Below, piece by piece: positions 30,832-40,093 of a stretch of DNA of 55,352 nt. Source of the DNA: a virus. Positions within the stretch are counted from its first letter, which is position 1. Every line of letters starts with the position of its first letter. Both the position numbers and the translations under genes were made by a program. The stretch spans positions 1 through 55,352 of IMG/VR virus record IMGVR_UViG_3300015360_002570. One strand, given 5' to 3'. The notes under the pieces were generated by a model. That model saw nothing but the letters and a program-made list of their open reading frames with translations. It had not been told where the DNA came from and did not search any database.

Positions 30832-32365
30832 GTGGGACTCCAAGATGCTGGAGGCCGCCCTGAGTGGTCGCCGCATCCCCCCTCTCCCGTCGGTGCTGCG
30901 GACATCGAACCTGTCCCCCGCGGACCTTCGCGGCATGTACCGGGGGGCCGCCGCCTTCCTTGTGTGCGGCGGCCCTTCCCTGAACCAGCTCGATCTCTCG
31001 AAGATGGGGGCGCGTGGCCTTCTCTCGATGGGCGTCAACAACAGCTGGTCGATCCACCGCCCGACCCTGTGGACCTGCGCCGACAACCCCCGCAAGTTCC
31101 TCCACGCCCGCTGGATGGACCCCTCCATCACAAAGTTCGTGCCCGTCGGCTACTGGCGCACCCGCCTCCGCGACCGAACGGGAGAGGGGGCCTTCTTCGA
31201 GTCTTCTCGCCGCGTCTTCGAGGCCCCCGCCACCTTCTTCTTCACGAGAGGTTGCCGCTTCAACCACACCACCTTCCTCGACGAACCCCTCATCAACTGG
31301 GGCCAGGGCGACAAAGATATAGACTCGGTGGGGGTCCGCGGCAAACGCTCCGTGATGCTCATCGCCGTCCATCTCCTGCACCTTCTGGGCGTCCGCACCA
31401 TCTACCTCCTGGGCTGTGACTTCAAGATGGGAGAGGGGGCGCACTACGCCTTCGAGGAAGACCGCACGCTCTCCAGCATCCGGGGCAACAACACCCTCTA
31501 CGACGCCTTGGGCGCCCGCTTCAAGGCGCTGCGCCCCCACTTCGAGGAGCGGGGTCTCACCGTTCTCAACTGCTCGCCGGGCAGCGCCCTCGAAGCCTTC
31601 GACCACATCCCCTTCGATCAGGCGGTAGCCGCCGCTTCCATGCCCGTCTCCGGCCCCACAAAGGGCTGGTATTCGGCCACCGTGGTGGCATCTCCCCCCC
31701 TCCCCCTGTCTGGGGCACGCGACCGCGAACGCCAGAAGTACGAGAAACTGGCCACTCAAAGGCCCGAATATGGAGGATGGTTGTTGGGTGCCCTTGTTCT
31801 TGACCACATCGTGACTTTGTGGAAGGCCAAAATGGTGGTTGACTTTGGCTGCTCTCGAAACCGTTTTATCAAAACACTTCGAGAAAGAGGGGTCGTCGGG
31901 ATGGGAGTGGACTTCGCGTTCCCCGAGGCCGACATCAAGGCCCCCATGCACGCCACCGGACTGGAGGGGGGGTGCGCCGACGTTGTGACTTCCTTCGACG
32001 CACTGGAGCATCTGCTGCCCGAAGAGGTGGACGAGGTTCTGGCCGAGATGCACCGGGTCGCCGCGAAAGGGGCTCGGTTCGCCTTCTCGATTTCGTACGA
32101 AAAAAGCCACCCCAGGTGGGGAGAAGAACTGCATATGACGGTGAGGCCGGAGCAGTGGTGGCTCGACAGGATCGGGAGGTGGGGAACCGTAACGGAAAAG
32201 GTGGGGAAGTGTCTCGTCGGGACTTTTGTGGAGACCCCTACAGTGGGGCCATGCCAGCATATATACAGCCCATCGAAACCAACTGGATCATCCCGACCGT
32301 CGAAACCACCTCGGACAAACATACATCTCGCCTCGGCATCAAGAACCCCGCCTCCCACGAACTGA
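30788..32365 (+). CDS. MptE-like domain fused to SAM methyltransferase
   Basis: 525 residues in two domains. The first (about 50-280) has AAFLVCGGPSLNQLDL, SMGVNNSW and IYLLGCDFKMGEGAHY, the pattern of the 6-hydroxymethylpterin pyrophosphokinase MptE-like/DUF115 family, which includes sugar-transfer proteins. The second (about 345-480) is a class I methyltransferase: MVVDFGCSRNRFIKTL, VVTSFDALEHLLPEEVDEVL. Codon choice changes near the join (about 31.7 kb) from C-ending to G-ending with AGG, as if fused recently. It may decorate a virion or host glycan. The last 115 nt overlap the next gene out of phase; the real end of the fold is earlier. Confidence 0.8.
   Translation: MRKKASATTSPPPNKWDSKMLEAALSGRRIPPLPSVLRTSNLSPADLRGMYRGAAAFLVCGGPSLNQLDLSKMGARGLLSMGVNNSWSIHRPTLWTCADNPRKFLHARWMDPSITKFVPVGYWRTRLRDRTGEGAFFESSRRVFEAPATFFFTRGCRFNHTTFLDEPLINWGQGDKDIDSVGVRGKRSVMLIAVHLLHLLGVRTIYLLGCDFKMGEGAHYAFEEDRTLSSIRGNNTLYDALGARFKALRPHFEERGLTVLNCSPGSALEAFDHIPFDQAVAAASMPVSGPTKGWYSATVVASPPLPLSGARDRERQKYEKLATQRPEYGGWLLGALVLDHIVTLWKAKMVVDFGCSRNRFIKTLRERGVVGMGVDFAFPEADIKAPMHATGLEGGCADVVTSFDALEHLLPEEVDEVLAEMHRVAAKGARFAFSISYEKSHPRWGEELHMTVRPEQWWLDRIGRWGTVTEKVGKCLVGTFVETPTVGPCQHIYSPSKPTGSSRPSKPPRTNIHLASASRTPPPTN
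32239..32250 (+). promoter_or_regulatory. TACAGT box 6 nt before ATG
   Basis: TACAGT-GGGGCC-ATG, inside the end of the methyltransferase gene. It belongs to the repeated TANANT-N5/6-ATG set. Confidence 0.45.
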
Positions 32366-34974
32366 TGGGCGTCGATGGCCTGGTGGAGGGCGGGCTGAGG
32401 CCGCACCCCGGCTTCATGTGCATCTATCGGTTTGATCTGGAGTCGTGGGGGGCCCACCACAACCAGACCAGTCGGATCATCGACTGCTTTCCCATCGTCT
32501 TCGTGATTGGGGAAGACGGTTACGGCTACGGCTTCGTGTACCGGGTGCGCCGGAAGGCCGTGGTCGATTTCCCGTTCCACGCCGACAACGCCGACATCTT
32601 CGTGGACTACTTTAATACGCAGACGGGCGCGTGGGTGAAGGGCGAGGTGATTTTGGAGGATGTCCCCCTCTCCCGTCGTGAGGTGGCGACCAACGCCGGG
32701 AAGCAGATGAGCGTGAGCGTCTTCGGGCGCTTCGTGTACATCTACCTGGAGGATAACGATGTCGCGGCCTTCTACACACTCTACGAGGACCCGTGGACCT
32801 ACACGCTGTTGACGAGTCCGGGGCCGGGCGCCAAGCCCGTGCTGAAGTCGCCCAAGGACTACACGCTGGTAACGCTGGGTGCGGTTGTGACGAGGGACGG
32901 AAAAGCCGGATACGGAAGGCTTGTCCTGATCGACATGCTGCCGTGGGAAACAGGTTTGTTCACGGGCCAGTTCGATCTGGACGGCACGCACCACACGGTA
33001 GGCAGCGCCGACGATTTTCCCTACCCCGACGACACCAGCCAGCAGACCAGGATCGCGCCCGGCGACTATGCGTTTTCCTACGTGCTGTTCAACAGCGAGA
33101 ACGGACGGCGCAGTGCCCTCAGCGACGTAGCGCCCCTACGTGCCCAGGACTTCGACGATCCGGCGACCCCGGTGACCCGCGAGAGCACCCCGCTGTTCGC
33201 AGCCATCGAGATCGCTTATGACGAGGCCCGGTACGATCAGGCGTACATCTATCGGAGCGTACGGGTGCAGAGTGCGGGCGGCACTTATATTGCTAGCATC
33301 CTCCAGTTGGACCGCATCATCACGCTGGCCGACTACAAGACCGTCAACAACCCGTTGGCTCCCGGTGAGGGCACCCATATTATCTATTGGTATAAGCTTG
33401 AAGATAAACAGTTGGTGTTCCAGGATGTGTTTTTGGACCGCAACGTCTTCGATGAAGAGCTGCCCAAGGGCGGATGCAGCCTCATCTACAACAACGTGAT
33501 GTTGGTGAGCAACATCAGCAACGCCAACACCAGCAGTTCGAGCGAGAACAGTCCGGGCGACGCCCTAAGAGGTCTGGGCGAGCTGAGGTGGAGCAGCCTG
33601 ACGGACGTGAGCCCCGAGCTGTTCCCTCCCCAGAACAGGTACGTGCCCAGCCTTCTCAACAACACCATCATTGCGATGGCCGAAGTCGGCCCCAACGCCA
33701 TCGGGTTCAGCCGGGACCGCCAGTACCATATCCGCATCGAGGCCAACTACATCAAGGTGCAGATGATGCACGAGGGTTACGGCATCGTGAACGAGAGGGC
33801 GATGGACACCGTGGGCTCCATGCTCTACTTCGTGAGCAGCAAGGGCATCAAGAGCGTGGACAGCATGGGCAGCCTGGACGACGTTCGCAACTTCAACACG
33901 ACCGTGATGGGCCGCTGGAAAGACACCCTGGGCAGCGTAAGCTGCGCCTACGACGGGCTGACCAGCAGCTGGACCGCCATGAACGGGGACCTGGGCGAGG
34001 CCGTCATCTTCTGGTTCACGACCGCGAAGATGACCGAGCTGTCGGACCTGCCCTTCACCCTCGTGCGCAGGGGGGCGTGGCCCGAGGGCGTCAACATAGA
34101 GACGCTTCCTGCATCGGAGAACTTCTTCAACCCCCTGGTGGAGCGGGCCATCTACGTGATGAACGCCCAGCGCGAGAACAACAACCGTGAGCCCATCACC
34201 GGCACCTACTTCGGCCTCTACGTCACCGACTCCAAACGGGAGAGGGGGGAATACGGTCTTGTGCAGGGGGGCGGCTGGATCGCAACAGTCGCCGCAGACT
34301 CCCTCTATTATTCTAACCTGACCGTTGACGCCACGGGGGTTGGGGGTGACGGCCTCGAACTTTATATCTTGAGGGCCGCGGACCCAACGATTGTGGGAAA
34401 GCACGTTACGATTGCCAAGATTCCGAACGCGGTTACGATCCAGCTCATCTATGATGACCTGCTACTCCCCGACAACGGGTTCGACCGGCTGGTGACGGGC
34501 GACATTGTGGGCGTGAGCCCTGTTATCTTCAGGTGGGTGGGCGCTCCGGTCGGAAGTGTGGAAGAGAGCCAGCAAATCTTTGGAGGGGGGACCACCGCCG
34601 AGAACTTCTTCAGGGTGAAGCAGATCAACAGCGTGACGGCCCACTTCACCGATGTCGGAGGCTTCGTCCCCGACGACTACCCGACCCTGTGCCGGTTCTC
34701 CGGGCTGGTGTACAGGGGGGACGCGACCGAACCCCATGCACGGGCCGAAACTCTCGATACGAACGGGGCGCCCGTCAAAAGTATTCTGGAGGACGAGGCC
34801 AAGTGGGCCGCCGCCTTCGGATCGGGAGAGGGGGCCGCGAAGTGGGGCGTTACGGGCGCGACCCTGGCGCCCGGCATCGAGATCGTGTGTCCGGGCCTGG
34901 ACTTCAAGATGTGCGGCGTCCTGGTCAGCGGGAAGTTGCTGTCCACCTTTTCACAGCAGAGGCGACCGCTATAG
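32251..34974 (+). CDS. Nozzle-like tail protein, 907 aa
   Basis: A large beta-rich protein. The repeated strand pattern with YIYRSVRVQSAGGTYI, WSSLTDVSPELFPPQN, NTIIAMAEVGPNAIGFSRD and MLYFVSSKGIKSVDSMGSL recalls beta-propeller-like nozzle proteins (T7 gp12 type) of short-tailed phages. Position after the adaptor-like gene supports this. The start ATG 32251 is preceded by a TACAGT box; protein-like sequence begins at once (MPAYIQPIETNWIIP). Assignment of nozzle is inference; structural role is very likely. Confidence 0.75.
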   Translation: MPAYIQPIETNWIIPTVETTSDKHTSRLGIKNPASHELMGVDGLVEGGLRPHPGFMCIYRFDLESWGAHHNQTSRIIDCFPIVFVIGEDGYGYGFVYRVRRKAVVDFPFHADNADIFVDYFNTQTGAWVKGEVILEDVPLSRREVATNAGKQMSVSVFGRFVYIYLEDNDVAAFYTLYEDPWTYTLLTSPGPGAKPVLKSPKDYTLVTLGAVVTRDGKAGYGRLVLIDMLPWETGLFTGQFDLDGTHHTVGSADDFPYPDDTSQQTRIAPGDYAFSYVLFNSENGRRSALSDVAPLRAQDFDDPATPVTRESTPLFAAIEIAYDEARYDQAYIYRSVRVQSAGGTYIASILQLDRIITLADYKTVNNPLAPGEGTHIIYWYKLEDKQLVFQDVFLDRNVFDEELPKGGCSLIYNNVMLVSNISNANTSSSSENSPGDALRGLGELRWSSLTDVSPELFPPQNRYVPSLLNNTIIAMAEVGPNAIGFSRDRQYHIRIEANYIKVQMMHEGYGIVNERAMDTVGSMLYFVSSKGIKSVDSMGSLDDVRNFNTTVMGRWKDTLGSVSCAYDGLTSSWTAMNGDLGEAVIFWFTTAKMTELSDLPFTLVRRGAWPEGVNIETLPASENFFNPLVERAIYVMNAQRENNNREPITGTYFGLYVTDSKRERGEYGLVQGGGWIATVAADSLYYSNLTVDATGVGGDGLELYILRAADPTIVGKHVTIAKIPNAVTIQLIYDDLLLPDNGFDRLVTGDIVGVSPVIFRWVGAPVGSVEESQQIFGGGTTAENFFRVKQINSVTAHFTDVGGFVPDDYPTLCRFSGLVYRGDATEPHARAETLDTNGAPVKSILEDEAKWAAAFGSGEGAAKWGVTGATLAPGIEIVCPGLDFKMCGVLVSGKLLSTFSQQRRPL

Positions 34975-34980
34975 TTGGGG
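34970..34980 (+). promoter_or_regulatory. TATAGT box 5 nt before ATG
   Basis: TATAGT-TGGGG-ATG, overlapping the stop of the nozzle-like gene. Confidence 0.5.
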
Positions 34981-35382
34981 ATGGTAACGTCCAGCGGTTT
35001 CAAGCCCAAGACCCCCTCTCCCGACCGGGGAGAGCTGGACGACTTTTTGGGTCTGGGCTCCCTTGACGGTATGAACCCGAGGGACAGGGCCGAGTATTAC
35101 TGGGACCCCATGAGCAAGATGTTCAAGAAAAACCCTACTCCTAGAATCAAAGGAGGATCGGGGTGGTTGGCGCCGGGCGCGACTACCACCACCCCTTTTG
35201 CGCCCCCGCCCGATCCGCTGGGAAACCCCAACAGTTCAAGGTGGCAGGGACAGGGCAATATGTTCGATCCGTTGGCGTATTCGGTGCAGGGCCAGATGAC
35301 AGGTCACGCGGCCCTGAACCGCAGCCGTATTAGAAGACCCGCGAGCAGCCGTCTTAGAAGAACCGCGAGAGGAGGATACTAG
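34981..35382 (+). CDS. Hypothetical basic protein, 133 aa
   Basis: Not recognised. A mostly disordered, Pro/Gly-rich protein with a central YYWDPMSKMFKKNPTPRI segment and an Arg-rich C-terminus (RSRIRRPASSRLRRTARGGY) that could bind nucleic acid. A GGGAGAGGGGG copy lies in codons 10-15. ATG 34981 follows a TATAGT box by 5 nt; two codons upstream the frame is also open from 34975. Confidence 0.65.
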   Translation: MVTSSGFKPKTPSPDRGELDDFLGLGSLDGMNPRDRAEYYWDPMSKMFKKNPTPRIKGGSGWLAPGATTTTPFAPPPDPLGNPNSSRWQGQGNMFDPLAYSVQGQMTGHAALNRSRIRRPASSRLRRTARGGY

Positions 35383-35383
35383 C

Positions 35384-36646
35384 ATGAGTGAGTTCGACGA
35401 CTTCATGGGAGGGGGGGTCAAGGCTCCCTTCAAGAGGAATCAGTGGGGCAACTGGGACCTGAAGGACGCCAACGGGCGCGACCCCTTTGACGACTACAAC
35501 AGGTCGCTCAGCGCCGGTTCTACGTACTCTCTCAATGAGGACGGGAGCGTGGGCGTCCAGAAGCATGATACTGCGGGCGGCGTGTGGGACGGGTGGCGCA
35601 ACAACCTTGCGCAGCGGATGTTCAGCTCGATGCTGGACGCCACGGGCGGTTATAAACCCCAACTGAACAACGACGGCTCTTTCTCGGCGGCGGGAGGCGG
35701 GGCCGGTGGTCCAATGGGCGGGATGCTGGGGGGCGCCCTGCGCCGGGATACCAATGCGATGCAGGGGGCCGCGGATCGTCAGTGGGGCCGCAACAACCAG
35801 CAGATTTGGGGGATGGCGGATTTCCTGGGGCACGGGCCAAGTGACATTATGGGGGTGGCGGGTCAGACCGCGGGGGTGATGGGCCAGCAGGCCAACGCGA
35901 TTGATCGGCACTCCGAGCGCGTGGGCGAGGGCGTCAACAGAGAGACGGATCGGATGGTGCAGGATGCGAGGGGCGGCGTGGGCGGAGTCAACAAGGACGT
36001 TGACGAGGCGTACCGGCTGGGAAACGAGGCCGTCGCCAAGTACGACCAGAGCATCAAAGAGCGGGAGGACATGAGCAACGAGCAGGCGTCTGTGACGGCA
36101 GCCGCGATTGCCCAGAGGGGCAGAGCGTTGCAGCAGCAGATGGGCGGCAAAACGAACCCGGACGGCACCCCCAAGACATCGGCTCAGGTTGCACAGGAGC
36201 AATATGAGGTATCTCAACAGGTTGGGCAGGAGACGCAGACCGCTATTACGCAAATCCACAGCCAGTTCCAGAACACAATGGCGGAGATGCAGCAGGGTCT
36301 GGCGCAGTTGAGGATGGGCAACGCGGGCATGAGGTTGCAGGGAGGCGCCCTGCGGCTAGACGCCACCAAGACTCTGGCGGGCGTGCAGCAGCAGAGCGTT
36401 GAGGACAAGCTGGCCGGTGAGCACAGCAGGCAGCAGTGGTCGCAGATCAGCCAGCGCTACCGGGAAATGGATACTCAGATCAGGAACGCGGGAGTGCTGG
36501 CCGCGACCCAACTGGAGTTCCAGGGCCGCACTGCGCTGGCGGACATGATAAGGCAGAATCCCGAGAGCGTCGTGAGTTGGTTCCAGGGTCTTCTCGCCAT
36601 GTACAGCGCTCAGAGCGCGGCAACCGGAGTGGCACGGGCTGCATAA
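35384..36646 (+). CDS. Internal virion protein-like, 420 aa
   Basis: Not recognised at family level. After a Gly-rich start (1-130) it is nearly all helix and Gln-rich (SVTAAAIAQRGRALQQQMGG; SQVGQETQTAITQIHSQFQN; NTMAEMQQGLAQLRMGN). Long Ala/Gln/Glu-rich helices are typical of internal ejection proteins of short-tailed phages. AGGAGG lies 8 nt before the ATG. It is first of a set of five such proteins. Confidence 0.65.
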   Translation: MSEFDDFMGGGVKAPFKRNQWGNWDLKDANGRDPFDDYNRSLSAGSTYSLNEDGSVGVQKHDTAGGVWDGWRNNLAQRMFSSMLDATGGYKPQLNNDGSFSAAGGGAGGPMGGMLGGALRRDTNAMQGAADRQWGRNNQQIWGMADFLGHGPSDIMGVAGQTAGVMGQQANAIDRHSERVGEGVNRETDRMVQDARGGVGGVNKDVDEAYRLGNEAVAKYDQSIKEREDMSNEQASVTAAAIAQRGRALQQQMGGKTNPDGTPKTSAQVAQEQYEVSQQVGQETQTAITQIHSQFQNTMAEMQQGLAQLRMGNAGMRLQGGALRLDATKTLAGVQQQSVEDKLAGEHSRQQWSQISQRYREMDTQIRNAGVLAATQLEFQGRTALADMIRQNPESVVSWFQGLLAMYSAQSAATGVARAA

Positions 36647-36655
36647 ACTGGTGGT
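36644..36655 (+). promoter_or_regulatory. TAAACT box 6 nt before ATG
   Basis: TAAACT-GGTGGT-ATG; the box overlaps the stop of the preceding gene. Confidence 0.4.
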
Positions 36656-38584
36656 ATGAGCCAGTTCAGCCAGCCGCTCCAACCCACGAACACCCCCTTC
36701 ATCGGCATCAATGTCAGTGGTGTTGATCCGTCACAGGCTATCAACACGATTGCGGGCGTGAAGCAGGGCGAACTCAACCGCGCCCACGAAGCAGGCGAGA
36801 ACGCCAAGAACCGTTCGGCGCAGGGCCGCGAGGGGGCAGCGAACCGGGCCGCGGGCGCCAAGGAAGCCACAGCCGACCGTGGCTTCCGGGCGGGAGAGGG
36901 GGAAAAGGATCGCGCCGCGGCGACCCAGCTCGCGGGGCAGGGCCAGGCGTTCCAGCAGCAGCAGGCGGACAAGCAGATCGCGGCCAACCAGGAAACCCAG
37001 ACGATAAATATGAAGGTGCAGTTGGCGATCTCGCAGTATCAAGCTGAACAGACGGCGCTGGACGCGGAGATCGAGCTGGCTGTTGCGCAGGGCAGGGTAG
37101 AGGACGCCGCCCAGAAGCAGGAGGAGATTCAAGAGTTTGAGAGAAAGATCGCGGACCTGAACGGGAAAGTGGCCACTTTTGGGGCACTGTCTGCGGGCTA
37201 TACGACAGATTTCAGTCCTACCAACCAGTCGGCCTTCATCGCGCACCTGACAGGCGCGGCGAGGGCGACCCTACAGACGAGGGCCAACGCCGTCAACACA
37301 AGTGCGGAGAACCTCAAGAAGTGGCTCATCGAGAGCAACGTCCTCGGTGGCAAGTCGGGAGATCACATTGTTGATCCGAAAGACCCGACGATAGTTTGGG
37401 TAAGAGAACCAGGCACGAAGGAGGGGGGGACTCAGGTGATTGTCGAGGATGGCCGTCTGATGTTAATCAAACCGGACGGGTCGCGGAGGCCGACCGGGAG
37501 TTCGAGTTACCAAGGACAGATGCGGTATTTGGGGTATCGTGCCGAAAAAATTACGGGAGGGTCTACGGCTTCGGGGAGGCAACTCCCTGTCGATGGGGGG
37601 TACGGGACGCTGATTCAGAGTCATTTTATGAACAGCGGGATTCAGATCAAGGACAGCGAGGCGAGCGCCATCGTCGCCGTGATGAACGCTGTGAGGATGG
37701 CGCCGCCGGACGGCAAGAAGCTGGCGGCGGCGGCGTTGGGGGACGTCGTGAACGGGATTGTGGCCTCGAACAAAGACCTCGTGAAGAGTGAAGTTAGCGC
37801 CAAGGTAGTGAGGCAGACGCTGGGTCAGCTCTTCGAGCTGACCGATCGTTTGACCAGTGGAGACTCCCAGGTGAAGGCCCAGGCGCTGACGGACATCAAC
37901 CTTACGGCGCTGCAAAATGGGCAGCCGCTGACAACGCTGAGCCCGATGGGAGAAGGCAGTGGGATTACGGGGGCCCAGAGTAAGGGTGAGGGGATGCTCT
38001 ACACCAAGGAGGCGGCAAGAAAGGAGATGTCCGAGCTCACCCGCTTTTTGGGAACTCTGCCTGACAACGAGGGTAAAGGGCGGTTGTTTCCGGGATATGG
38101 GACGCTGGGAAACCTCAGCGATCTTGTACACGGCGCCCCCGAGATGGAGGTGTTGGTGAAGGTCTTGCAGGACGTGCTGCGGACTCCCGACCTGGCGGGA
38201 GCGCTGGCCGACTTCACGGACCCCCAGGGCAACCCCCTGAATCCGGGAGGGAATGTCATCGCGCAGCGGCTGCTGCTGACCATGAAGCCCGAGCAGGTCG
38301 AGTGGCTGAAAGACGCCATGAGCAAGATCGTGAACCAGAGGCTGGCCGAACACAATGTCACCAGGAAAGAGATGGGAGAAGGGGAAGAGACTGATCCGGA
38401 GCTTCTTCAGAAGGCGGTCGAGGGCCTGATTGGGGAGAGGGATACGGTGTCCAAGAAGCACGAGCTGAAGAGCGCAGCCAGCGAAGCCGCCAAAAGACGG
38501 AAGGGTTTGGATGAGAAGAGGAAGGCGAGGAAAGGGTCGGACGACGAAATCGGAAGGCTTCTGGAAAAAGGTAGATATAAATGA
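36656..38584 (+). CDS. Internal virion protein-like, 642 aa
   Basis: Residues 30-175 are a long charged, Gln-rich coiled coil (HEAGENAKNRSAQGREGAAN; QADKQIAANQETQTINMKVQ; QKQEEIQEFERKIADLN). Then come a globular region (about 175-330, YTTDFSPTNQSAFIAHLTGA) and further helices. No enzyme motif is seen. Most likely an internal or ejection protein, judged from composition, size and neighbours. It overlaps the next gene by ATGA. Confidence 0.65.
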   Translation: MSQFSQPLQPTNTPFIGINVSGVDPSQAINTIAGVKQGELNRAHEAGENAKNRSAQGREGAANRAAGAKEATADRGFRAGEGEKDRAAATQLAGQGQAFQQQQADKQIAANQETQTINMKVQLAISQYQAEQTALDAEIELAVAQGRVEDAAQKQEEIQEFERKIADLNGKVATFGALSAGYTTDFSPTNQSAFIAHLTGAARATLQTRANAVNTSAENLKKWLIESNVLGGKSGDHIVDPKDPTIVWVREPGTKEGGTQVIVEDGRLMLIKPDGSRRPTGSSSYQGQMRYLGYRAEKITGGSTASGRQLPVDGGYGTLIQSHFMNSGIQIKDSEASAIVAVMNAVRMAPPDGKKLAAAALGDVVNGIVASNKDLVKSEVSAKVVRQTLGQLFELTDRLTSGDSQVKAQALTDINLTALQNGQPLTTLSPMGEGSGITGAQSKGEGMLYTKEAARKEMSELTRFLGTLPDNEGKGRLFPGYGTLGNLSDLVHGAPEMEVLVKVLQDVLRTPDLAGALADFTDPQGNPLNPGGNVIAQRLLLTMKPEQVEWLKDAMSKIVNQRLAEHNVTRKEMGEGEETDPELLQKAVEGLIGERDTVSKKHELKSAASEAAKRRKGLDEKRKARKGSDDEIGRLLEKGRYK

Positions 38585-39135
38585 CAGATGTGAAAACCAA
38601 GACAGCCGAGACAGTCGCGGCAGCCGCGAAAACCGCGGCAGCCACGACAACCGAGGCAGAGGCGAGAAGCGCGGCAGCAGCGGCTATGGGGAGGGCCATG
38701 GGGAAAACGGGGTTCATGGCGAAGGCCATGAAGTTCGGAAAAATGGGTCTGAAGATCGGGGGCGGGGCGCTGGGAGTAGCACTTCTGATCCCGACGATCC
38801 TGGACATTGCGGACAGGTTCGGCGCCGATATTTGGGGCGTCGAGAGGCGACGGAAGGGTCTGGTGGCCGACGACATCAGCGCGATGCTGGACAGCGACCT
38901 CGAAAGGAGGGCGGACAAATACCGGGAGCAGGAGGTGACACCGGCGGCCTTGGGGGCCGTGGGCCGGATGCACGACGGGCTGGCCCAAAGCACGGGGTTC
39001 GCGGAGGCCAACGCGGACCTCTCGTTTGAGAATCTGCTCAACAGCAGGGCGCAGAGGCTGGCCGCGGCCAGCGTGCCCCAGAGCCAACAGCCGACTCTCA
39101 CGGAGCTGGCGGCAAGGTTGGGTCTGCCCGTATGA
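38581..39135 (+). CDS. Membrane-segment virion-region protein, 184 aa
   Basis: An Ala-rich helical N-terminus (TAETVAAAAKTAAATTTEAE) is followed by one clear hydrophobic segment, LKIGGGALGVALLIPTILDI (about 60-79), then a charged helical domain (SAMLDSDLERRADKYREQEV). A membrane-inserting ejection protein or a lysis/membrane factor would fit. It overlaps neighbours at both ends by 4 nt. Confidence 0.7.
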   Translation: MTDVKTKTAETVAAAAKTAAATTTEAEARSAAAAAMGRAMGKTGFMAKAMKFGKMGLKIGGGALGVALLIPTILDIADRFGADIWGVERRRKGLVADDISAMLDSDLERRADKYREQEVTPAALGAVGRMHDGLAQSTGFAEANADLSFENLLNSRAQRLAAASVPQSQQPTLTELAARLGLPV

Positions 39136-39449
39136 AAATCAACTGGAAAGAAGTGACCCGACAGATCATGGCGGGCCTCGACAACTCCTACCGCTTCAAA
39201 ATCGTCTTCTCCCAGGCGGAAGAGGGGGTCTGGGTACCGCGGGGCATCTTCGTGGCCCAGAAGGGTCTCACCCTGAAGGAGTTGAGAAGGTGGTTGTGGG
39301 AGCAGAGAAAGTGCCGGTTCCTGGAAGAAAAGGGCGTGAGCCTGTGGGCCGTGAAGGACGATGACGGAACGGTCTATGTGGGATTCGCCCAGCAGGTGAG
39401 CGGGCGCGTGGCGGAGCGGTGGATCAGGATGGGCGGGCCGACCTTATGA
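39132..39449 (+). CDS. Small basic protein, 105 aa
   Basis: Not recognised. A compact, aromatic and basic globular protein (NSYRFKIVFSQAEEGVWVPR; TLKELRRWLWEQRKCRFLEE; VSLWAVKDDDGTVYVGFAQQ). It lies between two membrane-segment proteins with overlaps on both sides. Confidence 0.75.
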   Translation: MKINWKEVTRQIMAGLDNSYRFKIVFSQAEEGVWVPRGIFVAQKGLTLKELRRWLWEQRKCRFLEEKGVSLWAVKDDDGTVYVGFAQQVSGRVAERWIRMGGPTL

Positions 39450-40093
39450 GTATTATTCCAAAGAGAGTCCTCGCCTACCTAGAGGGAGCCTGGGCCAGCG
39501 CCCAGGCTGCGGCGAAGACGGGCGCCCGGTCTGCGGGGGCGGCGGGCGCCCAGGCTGTGGAAGCGACGGCGGGCGTCCGGTCTGCGGCGTCGGCGGGCGC
39601 CCAGGCTGCGGCGGCGGGAGCGAAGAAGGCTGCGGTGACGGTGGGCGGAGCCACGATGGCGGGCTTGGGCGTTCTCAAGAGGAACAAAGGGAAGATTGCG
39701 CTGGGGGCGGCGGCGGGCGTGGGTCTGACGTTCGCCGACGAGATCGCGGGAGGGGTAGCTGACGCGGGCGAGGGCGTGCATGAGGCGATAACGAACGCGA
39801 GATACGACGAACGACGGGGTGTGTTGAGGCAGGCCCGTCAGAACCAGATGCTCAGGGAGATCGAGGCCCGGAAGCAGGAACGGGCCGTCGCCATGAACAC
39901 GATGCGGTTGCAGCAGCTCGATCCCCACCTGTACGCCGAGATCAGCGCGGGACGCCAACTGGCGCGAGACTCCGTGCCGATTGGGGGCCGCAAGCGCGAA
40001 GACCTTCTGCGACAGGTCGCCCTCCAGATGAGCCAGGGCCGCTTCGGAGGTCCGCCCCCCGATACGGGAGAGGGGGCCTTCCTTGGACAGTAA
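39446..40093 (+). CDS. Ala/Gly-rich membrane-segment protein, 215 aa
   Basis: Residues 15-70 hold two duplicated segments (TGARSAGAAGAQAV and AGVRSAASAGAQAAAAG). A glycine-rich hydrophobic stretch (IALGAAAGVGLTFADEIAGG, about 85-104) could enter a membrane. A charged helix follows (LREIEARKQERAVAMNTMRL). It ends with a GGGAGAGGGGG copy encoding TGEG. Probable ejection or membrane-active virion protein. Confidence 0.65.
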   Translation: MSIIPKRVLAYLEGAWASAQAAAKTGARSAGAAGAQAVEATAGVRSAASAGAQAAAAGAKKAAVTVGGATMAGLGVLKRNKGKIALGAAAGVGLTFADEIAGGVADAGEGVHEAITNARYDERRGVLRQARQNQMLREIEARKQERAVAMNTMRLQQLDPHLYAEISAGRQLARDSVPIGGRKREDLLRQVALQMSQGRFGGPPPDTGEGAFLGQ

